A stretch of DNA of 64,000 bases from Penelope pileata (GCA_013396635.1 WBMW01000154.1:485744-549743), one strand, 5' to 3'. Shown: positions 1-14,000, counted from the stretch's first letter. Numbers and translations are program-made. The notes: generated from the letters alone by a model not told the origin.

Positions 1-1710
1 CAAGACGAACTATATGGCAATATTCCCTGACATATATTCTCAACACTACTGCATAAATAAATCATCTTGATCCATTTCTAATTGAATGTATATTTTTCAC
101 GGTTTTGAAATGGTTCTGTTTCATTCCATACATTTCTGACTTTATGAACTCAGGCCTGTTGTGTATATTAAACTTTATACTGGAAATAATGAGTTGAACT
201 TTTTTCTTTGGGCATACAAAGTAAACCCCAGCATCATGACTGGAGAAAAGTGGATTTATTCCTCGCCAACTCAGGAAGGCTCAAGGTTGCCATGATGGGA
301 CGCAAAGAGAAAATTGCATACCATTGGCCTAGAGTTATTGCAGAGTGGGCATCTTTCTCTGTGCATTTGTGGATATCATGATACAAAGAAGGGACGAAGG
401 CCAGAAGCTAAGAAGTGGAACGAGACCTGAGAAAGCATAGATGCTAGCATTGCTTTATCATCCTTTTCTAACAGGACAAATCATCAACATCCCGTTACTC
501 TAATGCTCTCAATGATAAGCAAAGATAGCTTTTATGAGATCTGAGGAGTGCTCTGAGGTACCCAGGTGGGAGGTAGCTGAAAAATGCCACCCCTGTTGCT
601 CTCATGTAGTAGACATCATATCTTCATACTGGTTCTGACATTAATTTTTTTCCACATGGAGGAAGCAACTCAAAAACAATAATGCCGTTTTACATTAAAA
701 TAGTAATGGACCTTTCTTTTTCTGACAGCCCAAAGCACTACAGAGATGATAAGGGAGAAATCCTGTGTCCTGTGAAGTGCGTGGCAGTTAGCCAGTCACT
801 TCATTTCAAAAGCAACAAAGAAAGTTTTTAAAATTGTTTTATTTTATAAAATGTCTGAGATATTTGAAGTAGACAGACATGATCAAACTAGAGGCTTTAC
901 TGAAAGAGTTCCTATAGCCCAAATCCTGGCTTTATGTATATGTGTATATTGTGGTACAATAACACCGATAATATGAATGACCATAGTACATAATACAACA
1001 TGATGCCAATTCCCATTAGCTATTACAAATACCACTCTTTCTTCCCATGTGCAAACATATAATCTGACAGCCCTTTACCACACAATACTCCCCTGTAAGA
1101 GCAAGAACTAAAGCCTCAGGAAAAAGAAAAAGAGACACATGCAGGAGGCATAATCATGCAGCTTTATTTTGAGGCCTTTCCAAGGTGCCTCACCATTACT
1201 AGGTTCTTTTCATTGTTTGCTTCTTTGAATTGATTATTTTGACTGATGATGGAGATAATACTGAAATCTTGACATATTTGGGCCTGCAGACTCAGAAAGA
1301 GGAAGAAAGCTACATGAAACTTGCAGAAAACTGCTCCAAATTCCCCATTGTTTGTGAGAGAACGCTCAGCCATCACTTACCCTGCTACACACACCCACTA
1401 AGCTCAGAGTTTCTTTGTCCTCTGGGACATACATTTTTCATAATATTTTGTTGTTGTTTCTGGAGTTTACATTCATGCAAATGTTTTTTGATAAGTTCCG
1501 TTGAAGTGCTTGAGCAGCGTCACACACGTTGTAGGACAACTCCACGAGACAGCAAGGGTTAACTGTGCGGAGAAAAGAGCATGGAGAACAACTGCAGGAA
1601 ATGTGAGGATCTTTAAAAATGCATAACATTACCTCCACTCCAAAGCCAAAAAAACTGAAGAGGAGTTAGTCAAGAAAGGAGATTTGGGAACATTATATTC
1701 TCATTGGACT

Positions 1711-1734
1711 TATATATACATTTATATATATAAT
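1711..1734. repeat. Imperfect (TA)n microsatellite
   Basis: Alternating T/A runs are interrupted by CATT. This is a short simple repeat with no sign of function. Confidence 0.8.
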
Positions 1735-1889
1735 GTCCATGGGATTTCCTCTCTTAAACTGTCTGAGCCCTTTGGAGATTGTTCTAATTTCTATCTCAGC
1801 TTTTACAGACTAGCAATTAACAGCCTTTCTCCTGAGCATGGCATGAGTTACTGCAGACTCTGGATATAAATCAACCTGCTTTTGGAGGC

Positions 1890-1965
1890 ATGGATCCATC
1901 CATAGCTGTCAAGGTCTGTCTAGTCCAACAGCCTGTTCCCAGCAGGAGCTGTGCTGATGGCTTCA
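1890..1965 (-). mobile_element. Possible ancient CR1 3' remnant
   Basis: A short stretch including TCTAGTCCAACAGCCTG resembles the minus-strand reading of CR1 3' ends, in which a CTAGTCCAACCCCCTGC-like phrase follows the terminal octamers. The octamers themselves are not recognisable and the similarity is brief, so chance resemblance is a real alternative. Confidence 0.25.
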
Positions 1966-3492
1966 GGTCATCTGTTTTCACTGATGATCACCTCTGCCCA
2001 CTTGCACTGCTGCACTGAGGACAAATACAATCATCCCAACATCACACATTCCAAGCACTGAAATGCCAGGTGGGATTCACCAGACTTCTGGGGTAAGATT
2101 TTGTATACAGGTAAGAACATAAAATTGAATGTCAAAGCGTGGACTGGATGCACAATTCACAACTGCATGGTGCCATCTCAGTAGCTCTTGCTGTTCCATT
2201 TGGCTGTATGGGTCTCTGTCCCTTTGGAGCATGGGATTCCATGGCCTGTGTTGGACTGGCCAACCCTGTATGGATCTCTGATGCTCACAGCATCTGAAAG
2301 GTCAATAAATGCCTATGATTATGCAGCTGAATCATGCTGTAGATTTTCACTATTTCTGTGGGAGATTAGAAAGCTCCACATATTAGATACCGCAATGTGA
2401 GTACCTAAATTTTTTCTTAACCTTCAAGCTGTTCCCCACTGCTGATAGAAAATATCCACCTATAAAATTTAATGAAAATTAGCCTACCTTGACTTGAGAA
2501 ACTGGCAGCGCTCTGCGCTCTTCGGTTACTTTTATCCTTGGCGATTGATGTGTTTGGGAGCATTTCCAGGCCCTACCACCAGTTGGCAAAGGATAGTCCA
2601 CATCTTGCCTCTCCTGGCCTCCAGGACAGGAAAGCCACCTGCAAGGTGCCTCTGAGGCTAGGGTTCACTGGTGCAGATACATCTGCTGTGCCCTGGAGGA
2701 TCAAGCCTGGCCCAGGTGGGCCTGCTGGTTCAAACCTTGCCAATGTGTGATGAGTTTAAACTTTATTAGTGAGAGGATCACCACTTTGGGAGTCTTCCAT
2801 TTTAAGTCACATCATTAAATGCATGCTCTGAGGACAATAGGTTCAATAGAAACATGTCACCTCTCCTATGGAGCAGGATCAGCAAGGGACAAGCCATACT
2901 TTGGTAAATGAACTAAATATTTTCATACAGCATTCTTCCAGAAGACAAGGGGATCTTAGCTTGCCAAAACACCACATAAATCTTTGAAGGTTTCCTTCTT
3001 CAACTGTAATGGCCAGATCTCAGCTGTTGAGCTCCAGTGAAAAATATGATACAAAATTTTTGTGAACTTGCCCACCTTTCATCTCTGCTCCGCTTGGCTT
3101 GGGAAATATTTCACAATATCTCCTCTAGCCTCCTGACATCTAGGGAGCAAGAGAACAGGGTGATTCAGAAAGGTAAACATGAATCAGACGTTTTCCTCCA
3201 AAAATCACATCATGTATTAGGGGTAAAGGGTTGGTTCTTGATTCTCTTGGACTTCTACTGACCCAGTTTAAATCTGGGATAATAACCAAATGGGCATGAC
3301 AGAGGGGATGAAAACTTGCAGCAGGGGGAAAGAGAGGCCATGGGCAGATGTGAATGACAGCAGAAAGGCATTTCTTGCAGTGATTCTGCTATTGGAAAAT
3401 TCTGCAAATGCAGCTTTCCCCACACTGATTTTAGCATGTATGAGGTTTTGTTCCAGAGTTGGATCTAAATCCAACACAGTGCAAGGATCATT

Positions 3493-3653
3493 TGACCATG
3501 GATGCCCCCTCCCTGGAAGTATTCAAAGCCAGGCTGGATGGGGCTCTGGGCAACCTGGTCTAGTGAGTGGTATCCTTGCCCATGGCAGGGGGGTTGGAAC
3601 AAGATGATCTCTAAGGTCCCTTCCAACCTGAACCATTCTATGATTCTATGACC
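3493..3653 (+). mobile_element. CR1 LINE 3' end (truncated)
   Basis: This is the extreme 3' end of a chicken-repeat-1 type non-LTR retrotransposon. It begins at GGATGCCCCCTCCCTGG, runs through the phrase for a TTCAAAGCCAGGCTGGATGG-like segment and a TTCCAACCTGAACC block, and ends in two ATTCTATG-type octamers, the avian CR1 terminus. Only about 160 bases remain, which fits the usual severe 5' truncation of CR1 insertions. The tail of the ORF is reduced to a few codons and there is no coding capacity. The sequence closely matches the reverse complement of the copy at 31.18 kb, so both appear to belong to one subfamily. CR1 does not leave long target-site duplications, so the left boundary is set by where similarity stops. 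Confidence 0.93.
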
Positions 3654-5056
3654 ATCTCAATGCTGTGCTCCATGTGCAGGACTCCTGACAAGTAGCAGAA
3701 AAGGTGACCTCTAATATCCCTTCCTTTGCAATGAAATTATTTTTAGTGTATTATCTGCTTCCTAGGACCTCTCTCATTCATTTATTTGCCTTAAAGTAGC
3801 TTTCTCAGCCACTGCATCTGCTTTGCCTGACATATCGCTAATCTTTTTTCCAAGGAGTGGAACTTCCTGACATGCTTTGAAAACTAGGTAAGTGCTTTTA
3901 TGCACAAATCTCTGGGCCCGAATATTTTGACTGCTTGGTTATCTCTAGGATTGCCATTTTCATTTTGTTTGGCACAAGAAAATCAGAACATTGTTACTAA
4001 AGTAGACAAGCTTTAGTCCTCAAATCATTTGTGGACTTGCAATAGCTTTTAGTTTTTGATAAACTGAAGAAAAAATGTGAAATGTTTTACCCTATCCCGT
4101 TATCCAAGACACATATTTCTGGCCCCAGCTGTACCTCTGGAAGAGATTCTTACTCCTGGCTGATCATGTCTGTCTCTGCACTATTGCTGTGCCATGGCTT
4201 CTACCAGCAGATTGGAGCATGTAAATTTTTTCTGTCACTTCAGCAAGATAAGCCATGTCAACTGAGCCCAATTCAAAAGGCTGGATCAGCTACCTTGGCT
4301 AATTTTTCTACAGGTGATCGACACAGCTTTCACATGAACTGCCCTGCAGGTGGGGCTGGGAGGTTGCCCTTGGCGGTGGGCTGATAGAATCAGCTATGAG
4401 AGAAGGCATTTTCTGGCAGTGTTGCTAAGTTTGATGAGTTTACCCTCCCAAAACACAATAATAATTTAAAAAATCTGCTCTTGGAAGAGGTTGGATCTCT
4501 GGCATTTTCTACTTGTTAGAAAGAGATTGGAGCCTTTATCATACCCTGAGAGAATTGGAAACCACAACTTATTGGAAATTGTCTTACCTTCCATTGGTCA
4601 TGGGGACTCTGTTAGATCAAATGTCAATGTTTTTGGTTGCTGAAGCTAGATGAGATGTCTACCACTCACTCTGTCACTGTCTGAACAAGCGTTATGAGAC
4701 CTCAGATATGCAAGGCAACATAATTATGAGTAGCATGAAAGTAGACTGGTATATGCCCAGGTATGGATCCTATGTAACTACTATGGAACAAGAGGTAAGT
4801 GCAGTAATTTTTTCTTGTGTGAGCACATTTACTTTCAATTATAACAGCTGTTACTTCTTCCCTCTCCCCAACAGCATACTGGGAGATCAGCAGATAACCT
4901 GAAGAGAGGTGGAAGAAGAGGTGTGGAAGTGGCTGTTGCTGTTTTCTGTATGGATGCAAAGGGCTGAGCTTATGGCCCTGCACACAATGGCCAGTATAGC
5001 TGAACCAGTACAGCTGGAGGATTCATCCCGGTTACTCTTCCCTGGACCAAGAACCA

Positions 5057-5099
5057 GAAAAAAAATAAAAGGGGGAAAAAAAAAGAAAAAAAAGAGAAG
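5057..5099. repeat. A-rich purine tract
   Basis: Runs of A are interrupted by G blocks, giving an almost pure purine strand of about 43 bases. It could be a decayed poly(A) or simple low-complexity DNA; no retrocopy is recognisable immediately upstream. Confidence 0.75.
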
Positions 5100-8000
5100 G
5101 ATTTTGCCCCTTCATGTCCCAGCTCTTCCCCGGGTGGTTCAGCTTACATTGCCCCTCCCTTCTGGCTCACAGAACTCCTTGGGCTTGGGCTGTGCTTGAG
5201 CACAAAGTAATGTGTTATTCAAACGAATACACAATTTGAAATGCCTGTGGCCTTGCTGTGTCCCAGCTAGGTATATTAATAGGTCACAAGTTAAACCTGG
5301 GTGTCTGCTTGCTTACATTTTGAGAACAAAATCGTGTGTTCTGAGCGTTGTCAATAAGGCCACTTGCACAAGGCGTCTATTTAGTCTCAGAGACAGCAAA
5401 GCCAGATCAGTGGTTTGGGGAGAAGAAATAGCTACTTGAACTTTATAGGTTAAGAAAATCCCCAGCTAAAGTGGATCATCGTTAATAAGTTTCCAATTAC
5501 ATCCAAAGAACAGTCAACACCAATGTTGTGTGATCAGGATGGTGAGTAATTTTACCTAGTTATATTTTTCTAGGCTTTGGTTTTGCAAGGTGTTCCTGGA
5601 TTGAAGCTGTATTGTTCCTTCTCGGGTCCAGTTTGCAGATTTTAATTGCAAAGCAGAATTTCTCTCTTTTACTCATTCTGTTTTATATCTAATCTATACT
5701 TAAAGAAGAGTCTCAAAGTCTGCCTTCTTTTTTAAGCAGCACATTATTGCTGACAACTGGGAACTGTAAACATGATCTTTTGGGCTCAGCTGACCTGTTT
5801 TTAAAGGGCTGAACTGAACTGTGACTTCAAATTAAAAGCTTGCAAGAATCGAGCAGTGTTTCAGTCATTTTCTAATCTCTAGCTTTCTTGTCTGATGCTA
5901 TATTAAAAGACCATCTGAGGGACTGCCGTAGCAACACTTGTACTTCTCTGTCGTATTTCATGTTTTTACTAAAATTAATTAATTACAGCTTCCAGAGATC
6001 CAGACAACTGATATAATTACAGACATAATCAAAAACCTCACTGAGGACTGGCCAGAAGAATCACAGAAAGAGCAGTGGAAAACAACAATATAAACCAGCC
6101 GGAGCCCAGACCTGGGTGGATTTATCTGGGGTATCAACCACGTAAGTTGGCTATTGTTCTTATTCATTTATTCATTACTTATCTTCATATATCCATGTGA
6201 TACTTCACAAAAGAAATCAACATTGCACATAGGAGTATCAACACCAGGCACATTAAGTTGGTAATTTCTTTTTCTTAGATTTACACAGATAATTAGGTCA
6301 AAGATGAAAATGTTTATTCACACCAATGAACCAGTCTCAGCTTCCTGATGGACTCATCAAAGGGCCATAATTACTTTCCCTGAGACCTTTCAATCTGCTC
6401 CATTCTTACAGCTGGAGGAGGAAATTGCTTTTCCATCCTGGGAAAATTTAGAAGATTTTGATTGCTTCCTCCTATTTAGTAGGGTCTTGGGGATGTATTA
6501 TGTTACCAGCTTCCAACGCCTACCACAAAGACTTGTGTTAAGAGTTCAGAATGCCCATCAGAATTTGTCCCAGGTATGGAGTCCATCCTTTGTCTGGGAC
6601 CTGCCACAATAGGGCTGGACTGAATTTAGATGTCGTCGTCTCTGAAACAGTGGAAAAAAAAGCTGTTGAGGTACTGTGGACCACTTTTTATTATTATCTT
6701 TCCTTATCTCTGAGCTTTAAGAAGTCCTTAAGAAAAGCTTTCATCTTCTCCAAGATAAAGTCATAAGAAAGCAGAGAGAGCAGCAGTTTCCCATGCAACC
6801 CCCAACTTGGGAAAGCAGGTGGAGTGGAGAGGAGAAGCCACCTTTCGATTGTGTTTTAATGAAGAAGTTGTTTGTTCTTCCGTGTCCTTTGATGAATGGG
6901 TGTTTTCCTTCAAAAGCTGACGTTTGTCTTTCATTACGCCCAGCATATGCTCTACTAGGCAGCTCCGTTTTTTCTGCTCTAAATAAATAAACATGAAAAT
7001 GAATTTATCTCGTAGAAGCATGTTCTCTTTTAAGTCTGGCACAAACCCGGCCTCTCCCCCAATAAATCTCTGGGTAAGCCCTTCCCTTTACGTCAAGCGG
7101 AGATATTTTGTAAGCTTCCATCTCCGCACGACTCAGGAGAGCTGTCATTGACCCGAGAGGCATTTAGAGGCAGTGATTTAACTGCAAGCCACAGCTGAAT
7201 TTGAGAGCTCTTTATCATAAAAAAAGAAACATTCCCCAAACAAAAAGACATCAAACCTCTTTCCCCAGCTAGTGGCAGATAACGTTAACCTTCAAGTCAT
7301 GGAGGTGTTTTGAAACACCACTGCCTTGAGGCTCTTGCATGGAATCTGCTGTTGGCTGGAAGTTGTGTGGTATAGTGATATCTTCATCCTTTGCTAAAAC
7401 TCCTGATGTTGTTTTCTACAGTTTTTCTCACTTTCACTGATTATGTCCCTACATGAAGTTATGTATGCAAGTTACATGTTGTCTGATGTCCCACTGGCGT
7501 GTTCTCTCCCTGGAGCCAGGAACTACAGCTTCTCAGCAGCCAGTGAAGCCAGCCTCTTCAAAAAAACTGCCTGTTCATTTGGTGCAGAGCCCTGTAGGTA
7601 AAGCTGACTATATTATTAAATGTTATTCAATTTCCTTCCAAACTTAGTTCTATTTGTTGTTTTGTGTGTTATTGGTTCACAACCTGGTCCTAGGCATAGC
7701 TTGGTTGGTTTCAGATGTGATAAAACAGAAATGACAATCCCTGAACCTGACTGTCATTGTGTTCCTTAAAATCACTATACTGAAACTGAAGTACATTGGA
7801 TCTCCTGATACACAGTTTGCAGTTACTCACCTTTGGTACAAAAGAGGTGTGTCATTTGAACCAGTTCAGACAAAAGGAGAAAAGATGGATGATAGTCGTT
7901 CTCATTTGTGGACAAATAATATGCAAACTCATGTCAGGGAAACTTTTGCAATTTGTCAGTATTTTCACAAATATCACGAGTAGTTTAATCAAATAATGAC

Positions 8001-8999
8001 CTTGATTCATGAAAGCAGTTAAGCATGTGTTTTACTCTAACCTCATGTTGACATCTCCTTGAAGTCAATGATACTGAGGTGTATCAGTAATTACGTGCAC
8101 ATTTAAGTGCCTTTGAGTGCTTAACTACCTTGAATAGGGCCACTATTAGTCATTCAGTAACACCTGTCCTCTTATAGGAGAGTATTAATAAATCAACCAG
8201 GTCAAGCTGCCTCTTAGCTCATCTCTGAAACATGTTGTGATGGCAACCACCGAGCAGTGCAGCTCCTCAAGCAGGCAGTGCCTATTATAGTCACATCCCT
8301 GATGTGCGGGAGGTGGAAGGAGATTCAGGTCTTTTTGTGAAGCCTGACTTTGCAACAGGGTATCCAAACTGAGTTGTTTGATCTGCTTCCCCCGCTCAAG
8401 ATTTTGGATCCTGAGTCCCGTAAGAAAAATTAGTAAGCATAAGCAGGGTTTGCACACCCTGAACCTTTCAACCTGAATACCAGCCAAATCCATTATTCCT
8501 CTTTTGCAAACCCTGTTAAGTTTCACTCCTCCTTTATGAAAGGGTAACAACATTGAAACAACTCTAAACATCGCAAAGCTCAGTGTGATGTCTTGGCCTG
8601 GACCATACTTCAGACTTACCCTATGGACCCCTCAAAATTTGCACCACCCATCCACTACAATTCTGGCATCATTGCTCACAGGTTTTTTGTACAGCAAGGG
8701 AGAGAGAAAATCATTTGGCTAAGAAAAGTTAGACTGCATCTTTTCTCGTTAGAGAAGAATGCCTTTGGGTGTCTTGCTGATGATTTCTTTCGCCGTAACA
8801 GTTTTATTGAGAATATGAGTGTGTTAAGCCGTGTCGCAGTTAGCCTGTGTTTTGCTCCTAACTGGATTACCATACAAAGAATGTTACAATGAGGCTCTGG
8901 GGTCTGCCAGGTCAGCTTGGTAAATGATAGCACCTCTTGAAGCTATAATGGATGAGAGGATCCTTGATAAGATTTGACACTTGTACTATATAAGCTGTC

Positions 9000-9245
9000 A
9001 CAGCAGACATTTTCCTTTTTTCTTGATGTTTTTAAGACCATAAATACTGGTCTCTAATGTTAAGTATGCGAACCTCACATTAATCACGCTGCCAGAGAGA
9101 GCAAAGAGCTCTGCTCATAAACTGAAATGGAGCACAGTCAATCTATCAATGTTCTGTAATGAGGATCATTATAACAAAGTATTTAGGTTGATTTACTGAT
9201 GGGCTACACATCTCTGCTAATGATCACACATCAGTAAGAGAGCAA
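9000..9245. promoter_or_regulatory. Candidate conserved noncoding element
   Basis: This AT-rich but non-repetitive block carries many TAAT/ATTA-type cores, ATAAA and ATCAAT motifs and an AATGATCA-like stretch, a texture typical of vertebrate developmental enhancers. No open frame of interest overlaps it. This is judgement from composition only, since conservation cannot be measured here. Confidence 0.3.
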
Positions 9246-10857
9246 AGGGACCATCTGGATCACCAGGAGCTTGAGATTTATTGAGCAATGTGCAGATTCT
9301 TTCTTATCTTTACTGTACAGTTCTTAAATTCTGTATCAGTTCACTTTCTCAAGATCAGTCTGCTAGCTGGAGCATCACCTATTGGAGCGCTATGCACAGT
9401 TTATATATCTGGGTAGCCTGGCCTCTCAACTTTAATTTTTTCAAATATTGCCTTCACTTCAGACACAGTACGATAGAAGGCAAAGGTGTTTCGCTTGTCA
9501 GAGAGCTATCTCTGAGCAATCAGAAAAGAGTTAAAATGATCCATCCTGGACAGTACTTTTATTTATTCTTTATGCTGTGTTACCTGTGCCTAGCATCCTC
9601 CCATAGATGTCTGATCCCTGTCAGGTGCTGGTGTTAAATAGAGAAAGAATTATCCGTGGTCTCTACCTTGGAAATTCAAGATCTAAATATAAGAAGATAT
9701 TTTTTCAGAGAAACAGTCGCAGTGGAGGAAGTAGGAGCAAGCTCACCAAACTGGGCTTGGGGACAGCTGCCTTGGAGGTACAGTCCTAAGAGGTACATGG
9801 TGGGAAAGCAATGATGTGTGAAGAACCAGGACTCCTAAACTCCACATGAGTTTAATTTGAGGAGATTTGCAACTGAGTCAGTCTTTGGAGAATCTACATG
9901 GGAATGTGAATGAAATTTCCTGCTTTCCGCTGTGCTTTATCTTGGAACTTGGAAATGTTGCTATGAGTACACTGGCTTTGGAATGTTTCTTGTGGTGGGT
10001 GTCAAAATTAAGATACCAGGATTATGCACAAGCTCCTCACCTTTCCCATCAGAGACCATCCATGGACCATCCACACAAGTGTGAACGTGGGCATTTCATT
10101 TCTCGTATAGAAATCCTGATTGTGCTTGGAGTCATTTTGACTGCTGCAGGTGAATTCAGTCTTGATGGGAAATCTGATGGGGGATTTGTAGGTCTGATTT
10201 CAAAAACCATCATATAAAACTTACAAAAATTTCATTGAAGGCGCTAGGTGGGAAGAGCAGCCTTAAATAAAGGTCCCTTCCTCCAGTTGCACAGACAGTT
10301 AAAAGAATGTGACCTCTCAGGAAGACAAGGAAATGAGTTCTCCAAAAGCTGCAAGCAATTGCGGGCTGCCAGGATCCTCTCTGTGGTGGTTGTGCTTCTG
10401 TCACTGGATGCAAAGCTATCAGCTCAGCTGCACAGTCATCCAGCCTGTGCAATGCAAGGCAGACCAAATTCAGTGGGAGAAATGGGACAGGACTATCGTT
10501 ACTTCTAAAAGGTCACCAGTAATAGAAACACCTCTCAAAAGACTCGTGATGACTTCTTAGTCCAAGTCTGTCTGCAGTTCCCCAGGTTTGGTCATGCACA
10601 CTCGTGTTCTGTGCTCTGCTCTGTGCTGAACACTTTGCACCAATTATCTGTAATGGACCCCACCTGCTGCATGCTCCAAACCAGCCAAGGGATTGGAAAA
10701 GATGCCAGTTCATAAAACAAAAATTGTCCATGAATCCTCAGGGACAAAAAGGGCCCATGGTTGAGCAGATCATAGGTAAATCATCAGATTGGCATGGTTC
10801 TCCTTACCCCATCCAATGTTGGCAGCCTCTGCAAGCCCCAAACACTTTTTAGATCAC

Positions 10858-11009
10858 TATCACTATCTCTATCAGAGTAACATCTAAGAAATTTGATTCT
10901 TGTGTCTACCTGGCAGGAGATGGAGATAGCTAACTAGATGCGTAGTACAAGGTGATATTAAGATAGCTGTGATCTGATATGATAAGAAGTGGTCAACAGC
11001 TCTCTGATA
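10858..11009. promoter_or_regulatory. Cluster of nine GATA cores
   Basis: Nine GATA tetranucleotides (either strand) fall within about 150 bases. Three are TATC at 10858, 10864 and 10870, spaced exactly six bases apart; six are on the plus strand at 10925, 10954, 10962, 10976, 10981 and 11006. The site at 10981 reads TGATAAG, a full WGATAR match, and others read AGATAG and TGATAA. GATA-family zinc-finger proteins bind WGATAR, so the block is a plausible enhancer. A low-complexity origin of the left part is the main alternative. Confidence 0.4.
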
Positions 11010-11015
11010 ACTACG

Positions 11016-14000
11016 TGGGTCATGACAAGGGTCGTGGTAAGGGCAAGGTTTAGGGGAAGGATTTTAAGGCACCTGCAGTTTCTTCCAGGTGTGAATACAT
11101 AAAAACAGTCAAAGCCTGTTAACAAGAAACTAAACTAAGGTGAAAAGCATTTGCAAGCCCCACCTATGAAAGCAACTGCGGGAGTTCTGTGTTGTTTGAA
11201 CTGCTGCTGTTTGTTGGCTGGTAATCCTGACAGGAGATTTTTATAACCTGTTTTTGACAGACAAACAAAAACATTTTGGTTGTCCCATCTTAAAGTCACC
11301 TTTGGTCCCCAGCAGACTCTGGGAGCCATGTAAAGCAAACAACATTTCTTTCTTGGTATAGAACACCTGTGAAGCCTCTGCTTATCACAAAGGTGCTGAG
11401 GGGGTTAACAAATCGTTTGTAAAAATGCCTTAGGCTGATTAATCTGTTACAAGTTTAGTTATTTAGGCAAGGGAAGTTATCACTTAAGATCCCTTCCCTA
11501 GACAGCAGCAAGAACAAGGCACCTCCAGAAGATGTAGGGCAGACCACCTCACTTTCTGAGCCATCTCTGTATACCACAGCAACGATGTAAACTGGCAAGG
11601 TTTAGCTTGGGTATTTCAGTGGAACACCTTCTTTAGAAGGAAGTGAATCTATGTTTGTGAAAATGCAGTACTCACTTTTCAGTAGTATCACCGCCAATGC
11701 AGGTACTCAAATATGCTATCAGCACTTTCCTCTGCATTGACCCATACTAGATGATAAACCTACAAGGTACTAATGGTAATTATGATTAATATTGTCTAGT
11801 GCCTTATAGAAACTGCTAATTTGCAGATGGGGATGGCTGGTAATTAGGACAACGCTAGGAGTATTTTACCTCCTGTGGTCTTCAGCTGAAAAGCCTTGTA
11901 TGGAAGGCAAGGCATGTTGCACTTTTGGCAGACAAATCATTCCGGAAATAGACTTGATATGTTAAAATAGCCTTGCTTGAATTAGGTTTGTTCAACAAGC
12001 CTGAGGGGCTGTAAATAGCTCAGAGAATATATGGAGAACTGTGGGCTGCCATACATTCTCTACTTTAGAGACCGATTTCTCCTCGGGAGTCACAGCATGT
12101 GTGCTCTCCAAAAATCCAGCTATACCCTCAGCTGCTCTAAATCAGGCAACTGCCTGGGGTTTAGTTTGATTGTGTATTCAGGCAGTGCAAAGGGAGTGGG
12201 CAGATGGGAATGTTGGACCCATGTTTTGTGAAAATCCCAACCACATTTTCCTGCAGGTTTCCCCAGGCTGCCCAGCGCCCCTGCTTTGTATAAACAGGCT
12301 GGTGAAACCCTAAGGAGCAGAGAAATATATTTGGGGCCCAAATTTGGAGTTGACATACAACAGAGCTGTCAGAAAGGGTGTAAATCAGAGACGGAATCCC
12401 CACTTAACCCTGACAAGGAGGTCTAACGAGCGAGTACCCAGCCTGGGCTGGGCGTGCAGGCTGTGCTCCCCGTGGAGCTCCACAAGGCCCCCTGCACCCC
12501 CGCTCCCTCCTCTGCAGAGTGCATGTTTTGAAGAGAGCTTCAGTAGGAATACAAACTGATTTGTCCACCTTAAAAAGCAACAAAACAAAACGCTCAGTAA
12601 AAATAGCTTGAGAAGAGTTGAGCTTCTTGAAGCGACAGCAGGCAATGGCCAAGCACCTCCGTTCCTCAACACCTCGTGAACTCATCTTGCTGGTCTCCAG
12701 CCCAATGCAAGTTGTCAAATGTGAAGGTGTTGGAGAGGAGCAACACTCGTTATCAGCTGCAAGGGAAGAGAAAGGGGACACGCCAGCACCGAGTGCCATG
12801 ACAAGCCGATGAGCAAACACGGGCAGCGACTGCTGTGTGTCAGCAAGCAGAAGACCCTGTTTGCCCAAGGCCGTGGCAGGCGGGGATGGGAATGCTGGCT
12901 CTGTTGTTATTGTCATGTCGTAAGGAGTAAGCACACTGGATTCTACATGCCCGTGTATTTGATCAGGAGAGCACTGCTGACAGAGGATAAATAAACAGAG
13001 ATAAAAACAAGATTAAGCAGGTCCTTCTCCTTATCGCTGGCTCTTTATCCCTATTGATCTCTCCTGGTCCCTTTTTATCTAGCTTGGAATTCCTCACATG
13101 TTTGAACCCTGGGCTGTCACATCTAATTAAAAATGTGGTATGAGGCTCTGCATGCAGCAGTGGGTATTTTCCAGTGTTGGGCAGCTGTGTGTTCATTAGG
13201 CCTTTTGCTAACCTTTGCTTTTCTCTATGAAAACTCATTTTGCCTATGTGAAAACCACCTGGTCTGGAAGCCAAGGAGGGGCAGAGGTGAATAGGAGAAA
13301 AACAGCCTGCTACTTGGTTGTCTTCTTCAGGACAGATCCAGGACAGGAGTGCAAATGGAGGCCACCTTGTCTGAGCAATGTAGGCTTCTTGCTCTGGAAA
13401 TAGAAGGTGTTATTTCTACCCTTGCTTGTTTTGTGGGAATGTTCTTGCCTTCCTGGGACACTGAAATCTCTGTTGCAGATGGGCTAACATTACACGTAAA
13501 CACATGTCCCTTCCCTGATTTCTGGCTACCACTCTCCATCTATCAAGATATTTCCAAAGAAAGAGTGGTCAATAGCTGTCTCATTTCAAGACCATCCGTA
13601 TTTCTGAGTTCTACCTATTTTTCCCCAGCTCTCCAGGTCAGCTTCTGCCTTCATGCCCACTGAATCACTCTGGACTCAATGAATGGGTGTTTTGTGCTTA
13701 CAGTAATTAAAAGATGACGCAGGTCAGTATCACTGGGTTGCTGTGCCCTTCTTCATAGCGATGTCTTTCAGACACTGAATGGGCCATTATGGTGGGTCCA
13801 TAAATGCATTGCAAATCTAAGATCTGCCTGGATGTCTAACAATATCCAGGACATTGCTTCAGGTTGAAAATGAAGTCATTTTGTGCACCTAACAGTGCTA
13901 AGACAAACAAAGCTAAAATAGAAGGTTACCAGGGTAAGCATAAACAGCACGGAAAATGAAACACAAATAGCACTGTTTATTTTCTGCCTGACTTTTTCAT

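Larger units (their letters stand above)
1..3492. other. Unique AT-rich noncoding DNA
   Basis: No coding exon, RNA gene or clear mobile element is visible apart from a doubtful CR1 remnant near 1.9 kb and a short TA-rich tract near 1.7 kb. The open frames in this stretch (up to about 110 codons) have no recognisable domain, no consistent codon usage and overlap each other on both strands, as expected by chance in AT-rich DNA. Confidence 0.6.
3654..10850. other. Unique noncoding DNA
   Basis: No recognisable exon, RNA gene or interspersed repeat is visible apart from simple purine/A-rich tracts. Parts (about 7.05-7.25 kb and 9.0-9.25 kb) have a composition like conserved noncoding DNA. The many short open frames are not credible genes. 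Confidence 0.6.

Noticed and set aside
12400..12900. GC-richer patch considered as a CpG-island promoter
   Set aside because: CpG dinucleotides are sparse and the patch is short; no TATA or first-exon signal.
12404..12934. Minus-strand open frame of 176 codons
   Set aside because: Longest non-CR1 frame near a GC-richer patch, but no domain, no similarity I recognise, overlapping frames on both strands, and no convincing splice or promoter context.
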